This document shows, piece by piece, positions 57,342 through 64,000 of a DNA stretch of 64,000 nucleotides. The DNA is taken from assembly GCA_963649295.1 (NCBI GenBank), contig CAVJHK010000004.1, forward strand, positions 6,578-70,577, written 5' to 3'. Positions within the stretch are counted from its first letter, which is position 1. Every line of letters begins with the position of its first letter. The DNA comes from RGIG3528 sp963649295 (lineage in GTDB: Bacteria > Bacillota > Clostridia > Lachnospirales > Lachnospiraceae). A program made the position numbers and the translations under genes. Under the pieces are notes generated by a model. The model was not told the origin of the DNA and did not search any database. It saw only the letters and a program-made list of their open reading frames with translations.

Positions 57342-59303
57342 ATGGACAACAATAACGATCCCAATAAGAAGGATGACAAAAACAGGCATCAGACCAGAAG
57401 AGGCCTTATAATATGTGCTTTTGTGGCACTTTTTATGATCATCTGGGGCAGAATCATATCAAACTCGATAGAGAAAAGCACACAAACGGAAATTACTTAC
57501 GATGAATTTGTTAAAATGCTTGAAAATAACGAAGTGAAGAGCGTTGAAATTTATTCCGACACGCAGAAAATCGTTATCACTCCGAAGGAGCAGCATTATT
57601 TAAATTACGTGGAAACAATGTATACGGGTATTTTGGAAGACGGAAACGCTTTGCAGGAACGTTTGGAAGCATCGGGTGTTGAATATAAGCGCGCGTCAAG
57701 CTCTTCGTCATCGGAAATACTTTCGACGATACTTGATTTTGTGCTCATGTTCGGCGGCATAATCATTTTTATGATTTTTATGTACAGGCTTATGGCAAAG
57801 AGCACCGGCGGAATAATGGGCGTCGGAAAGAGTAATGCGAAAGTTTATGTCGAAAAGCAAACAGGAGTTACGTTTAAGGATGTTGCCGGTCAGGAAGAGG
57901 CAAAAGAAAGTCTTACGGAACTTGTTGATTTCCTTCATGATCCCGGCAAATATACATCGATCGGTGCAAAGCTTCCCAAGGGCGCATTGCTTGTGGGACC
58001 TCCCGGAACAGGTAAAACACTCCTTGCAAAAGCTGTTGCCGGTGAAGCAAAGGTTCCTTTCTTTTCGCTTTCCGGTTCCGACTTTGTTGAAATGTATGTC
58101 GGTGTGGGAGCGTCACGTGTACGTGATCTCTTTAAACAGGCCCAGGCTGCCGCACCCTGTATTATATTCATAGACGAGGTTGATGCAATCGGTAAGTCCA
58201 GAGATTCAAAATACGGCGGCGGAAATGACGAAAGAGAACAGACACTTAACCAGCTTCTTTCGGAAATGGACGGCTTTGACACATCAAAGGGTATTGTAAT
58301 ACTTGCCGCAACAAACAGACCTGAAGTACTTGATAAAGCACTTCTTCGTCCGGGACGTTTTGACAGACGGATAATTGTTGACAGACCCGATTTGAAGGGA
58401 AGAACGGAAGTATTAAAGGTTCATGCAAAGAATGTAAATATGGGTGACGACGTGGATCTTGAGGCAATTGCTCTCGCAACAAGCGGAGCTGTCGGATCGG
58501 ATCTTGCGAACATGATAAACGAGGCCGCGATTCTTGCCGTTAAAAAGGGCAGAAAATATGTTACCCAAAGTGATCTTTTCGAATCCGTGGAGGTTGTTAT
58601 TGCGGGTAAAGAAAAGAAAGACAGAATTTTGAGTACGGAAGAAAAAAATATTGTCGCATTCCATGAAACCGGACATGCACTTGTTACCGCTTTGCAAAAG
58701 AACGCGGAGCCGGTTCAAAAAATTACCATCGTTCCGAGAACAAAGGGGTCGCTCGGCTATGTTCTTCAGGCTCCCGAAGAAGAAAAATATCTGATGAAGA
58801 AGGAAGAGCTTATCGCACGCATAACAACATTTTGTGCGGGAAGAGCGGCAGAAGAAATTGTTTTCGGCTCTGTTACGACAGGTGCTTCAAACGATATCGA
58901 ACAGGCAACCGGAATTGCGCGTTCGATGATTACTCAATACGGAATGAGCGAGAGATTCGGACTTGTTCAGCTTGAGAGCATCGAGAGCAAATATCTTGAC
59001 GGACGTGCAGTAGCACAGTGTTCAAACGAAACGGAAACGGAAATCGACAAAGAAGTTCGTGAAATTATTTCTTCCTGCTATGAAGAAGCAAAGCGTCTTC
59101 TTAACGAAAACAGAGATATTTTAAATAAGATTGCGGGTGTATTGATTGAACGTGAAAGCATCACCGGCAAGGAATTCATGACAATCTTTAACGAAATGAA
59201 AGAAAATAAAAAGGAAGAAATGTCAGAAACTTCCGGAAACGTAAATTCCGGAAAAGAAACTTCCGAAAATGCAAATTCCGAAAATACGGAAGAAAAAAAT
59301 TAA
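57342..59303 (+). CDS. ftsH: ATP-dependent zinc metalloprotease FtsH
   Basis: A 653-residue membrane protease: one helix near residues 25-43, an extracytoplasmic FtsH domain, a second helix (about 128-150), the AAA domain with GPPGTGKT (G219-T226) and FIDEVDAI, and the peptidase with HETGH (H441-H445). It degrades membrane and regulatory proteins. The C-terminus ends in a short repetitive Ser/Glu/Asn tail (SGKETSENANSENTEE). CGGAGG lies before the ATG. The stop abuts uvrC. Confidence 0.98.
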   Translation: MDNNNDPNKKDDKNRHQTRRGLIICAFVALFMIIWGRIISNSIEKSTQTEITYDEFVKMLENNEVKSVEIYSDTQKIVITPKEQHYLNYVETMYTGILEDGNALQERLEASGVEYKRASSSSSSEILSTILDFVLMFGGIIIFMIFMYRLMAKSTGGIMGVGKSNAKVYVEKQTGVTFKDVAGQEEAKESLTELVDFLHDPGKYTSIGAKLPKGALLVGPPGTGKTLLAKAVAGEAKVPFFSLSGSDFVEMYVGVGASRVRDLFKQAQAAAPCIIFIDEVDAIGKSRDSKYGGGNDEREQTLNQLLSEMDGFDTSKGIVILAATNRPEVLDKALLRPGRFDRRIIVDRPDLKGRTEVLKVHAKNVNMGDDVDLEAIALATSGAVGSDLANMINEAAILAVKKGRKYVTQSDLFESVEVVIAGKEKKDRILSTEEKNIVAFHETGHALVTALQKNAEPVQKITIVPRTKGSLGYVLQAPEEEKYLMKKEELIARITTFCAGRAAEEIVFGSVTTGASNDIEQATGIARSMITQYGMSERFGLVQLESIESKYLDGRAVAQCSNETETEIDKEVREIISSCYEEAKRLLNENRDILNKIAGVLIERESITGKEFMTIFNEMKENKKEEMSETSGNVNSGKETSENANSENTEEKN

Positions 59304-61181
59304 ATGGATTTTAATATTTCCGAAGAATTAAAAAAACTCCCGGGTTCCCCGGGAGTTTATATAATGCATGACTCAAACGACGAAATAATATACGTCGGAA
59401 AGGCGGTTGTGCTCAAAAACAGAGTGCGTCAGTATTTCCAAAGCAGCAAAAACCACACGCCAAAGATAAAAAAAATGGTGGAGCATGTCAAGTGGTTTGA
59501 ATATATTGTTGTGGATTCGGAAATGGAGGCACTCGTTTTAGAATGCAATCTTATTAAGGAACATCGACCGAAATACAATACAATGCTTAAGGATGACAAG
59601 CATTATCCTTATATCAAAATTACTTCCGAAGAATTTCCGAGAATTTTGTTTGCGAGAGACATTAAAAAAGACGGCGGCACTTATTTCGGACCATATACTT
59701 CGGCGGATTTGGTACACGATACCATTGTTTTTTTAAGGAAAGCATGCAATCTGAGATCATGCGGGAAAATAGTGTCGGAAGGCGAGAAGTGTGTCATGCG
59801 TCCGTGCCTTTATAATGCAATCGGAGAGTGTCCGGCACCGTGCATGGGAAATGTAAAGCGTGCGGATTATTTAACAGGCATCGAAAAGGCGGTTAAATTT
59901 TTAAAAGGAAAGCATACGTTTCTTACGGACGAATTAAACAAAAAAATGCTTGATTATTCCGAAAAGCTTGAATTTGAAAAGGCGGCGGAAATCAGGGACT
60001 TGCTTAACGGTATAAAAAAGCTTGATGAAGAACAAAAGGCTGATGAATGCGACAATTCCGACCGTGATATTGTGGGTGTGGCAGTAAACGGGGACACGGC
60101 TGTGGCAGCGGTATTTTTTATCAGAAACGGAAAGATGGTCGGTAGGGAACACTTTCATATTACGGGCGCAGACAGCGAAACGGAATCCAAAATCACTGAA
60201 AGCTTTATAAAGCAGTTTTATTCGGGAACACCGCATATCCCAAAGGAAATATATGTTTCTTCGGAAATCGAAGACATGGAAGCAATTTCAAAATGGCTTA
60301 CTGAAATAAAAGGACATAAGGTCACGATTTTTACGCCAAAAAAGGGTGAAAAGAAGGGACTTGTGGAAATGGCAAAAAACAACGCCCGCACGATTCTCTT
60401 TAACGATGAGGAACGAACGGAAAGCATGAGACGCAAAACTCTCAAAGCCATCGATGAAATAAAAGCCTTGCTAAATTTAAAAAAGCTATATAGAATAGAA
60501 TCGTATGACATTTCAAACACGGGCGGCTTTGAAAATGTAGCCTCAATGGTTGTTTTTGAGGAAGGCGAAAAAAAGAAGTCGGACTACCGCAGATTTAAAA
60601 CCAAAACGGTGACAGGCCCCGATGACTACAAGAGCATGGCGGAAGTGTTAAGGCGCAGATTCGAGCACGGAATAAGAGAAAAGGAAGAAGCAAAAAGCAG
60701 AGGCATGATTTCAGAAGATTCTTTTATGCGCTTTCCCGATTTGCTTTTGATAGACGGCGGACGAGGCCAGGTGAATGTTGTTTTGGACGTTTTAAAAAGC
60801 TTAAATCTTGATATTCCCGTATGCGGAATGGTAAAGGACGACAGACACAGGACAAGAGGACTGTTGTATAACGATGAGGAACTCGATATGGATGTACATT
60901 CCGAAGGATTTAAGTTAATTACGAGAATTCAGGACGAAACGCACCGCTTTGCAATCGAATATCATAAGTCGTTACGAACAAAGGCACAAACCTCGTCGGT
61001 ACTTGACGAAATTCCGAATATCGGAAAGAAACGCCGTATTGCGATAATGCGGCATTTTGATTCGATAGACGAATTAAAAATGGCAGATGTCGAAGAACTC
61101 ATGCAAATACCCGAAATAAATTTGCTTGCGGCACAAAGCATTTTTGATTTTTTTCATAACGAAAAGAAGGAAGGAACATAA
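59304..61181 (+). CDS. uvrC: Excinuclease ABC subunit C (UvrC)
   Basis: A 625-residue nuclease: GIY-YIG domain (PGVYIMHDSNDEIIYVGKAV), a cysteine-rich segment (CNLRSCG, CLYNAIGECPAPC), a UVR domain (KLEFEKAAEIRDLL) and the RNase-H-like C-terminal nuclease (SYDISNTGG; LLIDGGRGQVN) with helix-hairpin-helix repeats at the end. It cuts damaged DNA on both sides of the lesion. The ATG directly follows the ftsH stop. An 11-bp perfect hairpin is embedded near its 5' end. Confidence 0.97.
   Translation: MDFNISEELKKLPGSPGVYIMHDSNDEIIYVGKAVVLKNRVRQYFQSSKNHTPKIKKMVEHVKWFEYIVVDSEMEALVLECNLIKEHRPKYNTMLKDDKHYPYIKITSEEFPRILFARDIKKDGGTYFGPYTSADLVHDTIVFLRKACNLRSCGKIVSEGEKCVMRPCLYNAIGECPAPCMGNVKRADYLTGIEKAVKFLKGKHTFLTDELNKKMLDYSEKLEFEKAAEIRDLLNGIKKLDEEQKADECDNSDRDIVGVAVNGDTAVAAVFFIRNGKMVGREHFHITGADSETESKITESFIKQFYSGTPHIPKEIYVSSEIEDMEAISKWLTEIKGHKVTIFTPKKGEKKGLVEMAKNNARTILFNDEERTESMRRKTLKAIDEIKALLNLKKLYRIESYDISNTGGFENVASMVVFEEGEKKKSDYRRFKTKTVTGPDDYKSMAEVLRRRFEHGIREKEEAKSRGMISEDSFMRFPDLLLIDGGRGQVNVVLDVLKSLNLDIPVCGMVKDDRHRTRGLLYNDEELDMDVHSEGFKLITRIQDETHRFAIEYHKSLRTKAQTSSVLDEIPNIGKKRRIAIMRHFDSIDELKMADVEELMQIPEINLLAAQSIFDFFHNEKKEGT
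59334..59358 (+). other. Strong hairpin inside the uvrC 5' coding region
   Basis: AAACTCCCGGG and CCCGGGAGTTT pair perfectly over 11 bp around TTC, 30 nt into uvrC, in the codons of the conserved LPGSPGVY segment, followed by TTTAT. It may slow translation or act as an attenuator, or simply reflect codon choice. Confidence 0.55.
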
Positions 61182-62137
61182 TGTTTAAAGTTAGTCTCGA
61201 AAAATTTGCGGCTCAAATGAAGCTTGAATATTTAACACCCGAAATACCTTTAAAGGGCAGACGGATAATAGAGCCCGAAGTAAACAGGCCGGCGCTACAG
61301 CTTGTCGGATTTTATGATTATTTCAACAACGAGCGTGTTCAGGTAATAGGAATGGTTGAATACGCATATATGGAAAAAATGGAAGATCACGGACTTGCGG
61401 TTCTTTCAAAGCTTATGAGCTTTAAATTGCCATGTATTGTTCTCTGCCGTGACATAAGGCTTTCGGATGACATAATGAAGGTTGCGAACGAGAGACAGAT
61501 TCCTATTTTTTCGTCGCACAAATCAACTTCGGATTTTGAAGCGGAATCGATCAGGTGGCTCAACGTCGAGCTTGCACCGCGCAAATCGATACACGGAGTT
61601 TTGGTTGACGTATACGGCGAAGGTATTTTGATAATCGGTGAATCGGGTATAGGCAAAAGCGAAGCGGCACTCGAACTCATAAAGCGCGGTCACAGACTTG
61701 TTGCGGATGACGTTGTCGAAATAAAAAAGGTAAGCGATGCGACGCTTATCGGTCAGGCACCCCAAATTACGAGACATCTGATTGAGCTCAGAGGTGTCGG
61801 AATTATCGACGTAAAAACGCTCTTCGGTATCGAAAGCGTTAAAAACACCCAGCAGATAGACCTTGTCATAAAGCTTGAGGATTGGGTAAAGGACAAGGAA
61901 TATGACAGAATGGGACTTGAAGAAAAATATATCGAGTTTCTTGGGAACAAAGTCGTATGTCAGGATCTTCCCGTGCGTCCGGGCAGAAACCTCGCAATAA
62001 TCGTTGAGGCGGCAGCCGTAAATCACAGACAGAAAAAGATGGGATACAATGCCGCACGCGAATTTTCAAAGCGTGTTACCGAAAATATCATGAACGGCGG
62101 ACATTTAGACGATGACGAGGAAGAGGAAGAAGATTAA
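61181..62137 (+). CDS. hprK: HPr kinase/phosphorylase
   Basis: A 318-residue bifunctional enzyme that phosphorylates Ser46 of HPr and reverses the reaction, controlling carbon catabolite repression through CcpA. Walker A is GESGIGKS (G153-S160), the conserved H138 lies in KSIHGVLVDVYGEG, and the family signature ELRGVGIIDVKTLFG is present. The C-terminal tail is very acidic (DDDEEEEED). The start overlaps the uvrC stop as TAATG. Confidence 0.97.
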   Translation: MFKVSLEKFAAQMKLEYLTPEIPLKGRRIIEPEVNRPALQLVGFYDYFNNERVQVIGMVEYAYMEKMEDHGLAVLSKLMSFKLPCIVLCRDIRLSDDIMKVANERQIPIFSSHKSTSDFEAESIRWLNVELAPRKSIHGVLVDVYGEGILIIGESGIGKSEAALELIKRGHRLVADDVVEIKKVSDATLIGQAPQITRHLIELRGVGIIDVKTLFGIESVKNTQQIDLVIKLEDWVKDKEYDRMGLEEKYIEFLGNKVVCQDLPVRPGRNLAIIVEAAAVNHRQKKMGYNAAREFSKRVTENIMNGGHLDDDEEEEED

Positions 62138-62166
62138 AATATAAGAAAACGGAGAATAAAGGGATT

Positions 62167-63105
62167 ATGAAATATATTTTTGGATCGGATATCGGGGGAA
62201 CTACGGTTAAACTCGGACTTTTTACTAAAGACGGGACATTAATTTCAAAGTGGGAAATCAAAACAGACAGGACAAATCACGGGATGAATGTTCCGGGTGA
62301 CATTGTTGCATCGATTAACCAAAAAGCAAAAGAAGAAAACATAAATGACGGTGACATTTTGGGACTAGGAATCGGTGTCCCCGGTCCCATAAAAAGAGAC
62401 GGAACAGTGCTTAAGTGCGCCAATCTCGGCTGGGGAATTTTTAACGTAAACGATTATTTTACGGAACTTTTCGGACATAAGTGCATTGCCGCAAATGACG
62501 CAAATGTTGCGGCCCTTGGTGAAATGTGGAAGGGCGGAGGAAAAGGATATACCGATATCGTAATGGTGACGCTGGGAACGGGAGTCGGCGGCGGAGTTAT
62601 CATAAACGGCAAAATACTTGCGGGAACGCACGGCGGTGCAGGTGAAATCGGTCATATCCGCATGAACGAAAACGAAACACGGGTTTGCGGATGCATGGGA
62701 CACGGACATCTTGAACAATATGCGTCGGCTACAGGAATCGCATATCTCGGGTGCGAAAAAGCAAAGGAAAATCCGGATTCTTTGCTTGCAAAATTTGAAA
62801 ATATTACCGCAAAAGACGTATTTGATGCGGCAAAAAAAGGCGACACGGCGGCACTTTCTGTAGTTGACAATGTATGCGAAATACTTGATATTGCATTATC
62901 TCATGTTGCGGCAGCGGTCGATCCCGAGTGCTTTGTAATAGGCGGCGGAGTATCAAAGGCGGGCGACATTCTGATTGATACGCTTAAAAAGCATTATGGA
63001 CACAATATGTTAAATGCGCTTCAAAATACGGAATTTAGGGCAGCAACACTCGGAAACGATGCGGGCATATACGGATGTGCGAGGTTGATAATAGATGGAA
63101 ATTAA
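62167..63105 (+). CDS. ROK-family glucokinase
   Basis: A 312-residue sugar kinase: SDIGGTTVKLGLF binds ATP phosphate, GTGVGGGVIING and the zinc segment GEIGHIRMNENETRVCGCMGHGHLEQYASATG follow in separate parts. In the usual CxCxxxxC zinc site the third cysteine is His here, giving a possible two-His/two-Cys site. It phosphorylates glucose to feed glycolysis. Its position after hprK and before murB is typical of clostridia. Its last 11 nt overlap murB. Confidence 0.93.
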   Translation: MKYIFGSDIGGTTVKLGLFTKDGTLISKWEIKTDRTNHGMNVPGDIVASINQKAKEENINDGDILGLGIGVPGPIKRDGTVLKCANLGWGIFNVNDYFTELFGHKCIAANDANVAALGEMWKGGGKGYTDIVMVTLGTGVGGGVIINGKILAGTHGGAGEIGHIRMNENETRVCGCMGHGHLEQYASATGIAYLGCEKAKENPDSLLAKFENITAKDVFDAAKKGDTAALSVVDNVCEILDIALSHVAAAVDPECFVIGGGVSKAGDILIDTLKKHYGHNMLNALQNTEFRAATLGNDAGIYGCARLIIDGN

Positions 63106-64000
63106 AAAAAGGACGGAAGTGCTTGAACGGCTTTCTAAAGTTCTTTCTTTAAAAAATATATATACGGATGAAAGCTTATCATGCCACACATCGTTTAAAA
63201 TAGGAGGTCCGTGTGACTTTTTTGTGATTGCGGAAGACGAAAGTGAGCTTATTGACACAATAAATATATGTAATGAGCTGGATGTCCGATATCTTTTACT
63301 CGGAAACGGGACAAATGTCCTTATAAGTGACAAGGGTTTCAGCGGAGTTGTGATTAAGCTTATGGGAAAATTTTCGGAAATCACAACGGAAGAAAAAATA
63401 AACGACGGAGAAGCACTTATTACGGCCGGCGCCGGAGTTCCGTTATCCAGGCTTTCGATGCATGCCCTAAAAAAAGGCTTCAGCGGCCTTGAATTTGCGG
63501 GAGGAATTCCGGGAAGCGTTGGCGGAGCGGTTTATATGAATGCGGGGGCTTACGGGCACAGTATTTCGGATGTGATAAAATGTGTTGTTGCGATTGATGC
63601 CGACGGAAAAATAAAGGAATATACATGTGAGGAAGCCAAATTTTCTTACAGAAAAAGTATTTTTGCGGAGAATAACGAAATAATCCTCTTTGCTTCGGCG
63701 CTCGTAAAAGTATATCCGAGAATTCCGATACGTGTGGTTATGGAACGATACAGAGCGGAACGCGCCGAAAAGCAACCTCTTGAACTTCCGAGTGCCGGAA
63801 GCTTTTTTAAAAGACCCGAAGGCAATTTTGCGGGAAAGCTTATTGAAGAGGCTGGGCTTAAAGGATATCGAGTGGGGGATGCCGGCATATCCGAAAAGCA
63901 TGCGGGCTTTATTGTAAATTACGGAAAAGCAACAAGTGATGATGTAATGCGGGTAATGCAGTATGTCATAGATACGGTTTATGATAAGTTCAAGGTTAAG
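63095..64000 (+). CDS. murB: UDP-N-acetylenolpyruvoylglucosamine reductase (MurB), 3' end cut by window edge
   Basis: From the ATG at 63095 the frame stays open for 302 codons to the window end. FKIGGPCDFFVIAEDE, LGNGTNVLISD, FAGGIPGSVGGAVYMNAGAYG and PSAGSFFKRPEG are the FAD- and substrate-binding motifs of type II MurB. The enzyme makes UDP-MurNAc for peptidoglycan. Only the last few residues should be missing. The start overlaps the glucokinase end by 11 nt. rapZ and whiA usually follow in relatives. Confidence 0.95.
   Translation, partial: MEIKKRTEVLERLSKVLSLKNIYTDESLSCHTSFKIGGPCDFFVIAEDESELIDTINICNELDVRYLLLGNGTNVLISDKGFSGVVIKLMGKFSEITTEEKINDGEALITAGAGVPLSRLSMHALKKGFSGLEFAGGIPGSVGGAVYMNAGAYGHSISDVIKCVVAIDADGKIKEYTCEEAKFSYRKSIFAENNEIILFASALVKVYPRIPIRVVMERYRAERAEKQPLELPSAGSFFKRPEGNFAGKLIEEAGLKGYRVGDAGISEKHAGFIVNYGKATSDDVMRVMQYVIDTVYDKFKVK

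Overview
The window is a low-GC Firmicutes chromosome segment, most likely from a gut or rumen Lachnospiraceae-type clostridium. The signs are the uvrC-hprK-ROK glucokinase-murB order at the right end, lepA-hemW, a fused secDF, small proteins that look like the clostridial DUF5685 and DUF6472 families, AT-rich codon use, strong GGAGG ribosome-binding sites and some GTG/TTG starts. There are no rRNA genes, prophage genes, transposases or CRISPR arrays. Three runs of N (36521-36617, 40633-40642, 41061-41070) mark assembly gaps; the first truncates a CarD-like gene and the second splits a membrane-protein gene.

1-6629 (minus strand): an ABC sugar-import operon read leftward from a promoter near 6700: RDD membrane protein, UgpC/MsmK-type ATPase, a MalF-type permease carrying an extra domain of about 160 residues, a MalG-type permease, a UgpB-like lipoprotein and, at the left edge, a thermonuclease-like lipoprotein cut by the window end.

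6960-24967 (plus strand): the most striking region. A tightly packed gene string encodes a lipoprotein solute-binding protein with Ig-like tails, a membrane-anchored solute-binding protein with two lectin-like modules, two permease pairs, an NHL-propeller/TPR protein, a Yip1-family protein, a DUF5696-like membrane-anchored protein, a GH30 lipoprotein, a LacI repressor and a GH35 beta-galactosidase. No ATPase lies in the string, so the divergent operon's ATPase may serve all three transporters. The two hydrolases suggest a beta-galactan or related galactoside as the target. This is the best candidate for a poorly described system.

24971-35094: housekeeping and envelope genes: a Y-family DNA polymerase, rlmH, dCMP deaminase, an SH3/C39-like lipoprotein without its expected catalytic cysteine, an M29 aminopeptidase, purE, secDF and an unknown membrane protein.

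35198-35896: six tRNA genes (Pro, Gly, Arg, His, Gln, Lys) between a consensus promoter and a strong terminator. 36015-43398: CarD-like regulator, a zinc-ribbon/DUF5685/DnaJ trio, an orphan binding lipoprotein, a gap-split membrane protein, and a citrate/isopropylmalate-synthase-like enzyme with a GntR regulator and a palindrome over its promoter.

43595-57214: a membrane diguanylate cyclase joined to a GH38 alpha-mannosidase, lepA, hemW, a 58-residue DUF6472-like protein, an orphan response regulator followed by a degenerate receiver, an alpha/beta hydrolase, an RlmL-like methyltransferase with a probably leaderless mRNA, a RdgB/HAM1 pyrophosphatase and a family 2 glycosyltransferase. 57342-64000: ftsH, uvrC, hprK, glucokinase and the 5' part of murB, apparently one operon from a clear promoter before ftsH.
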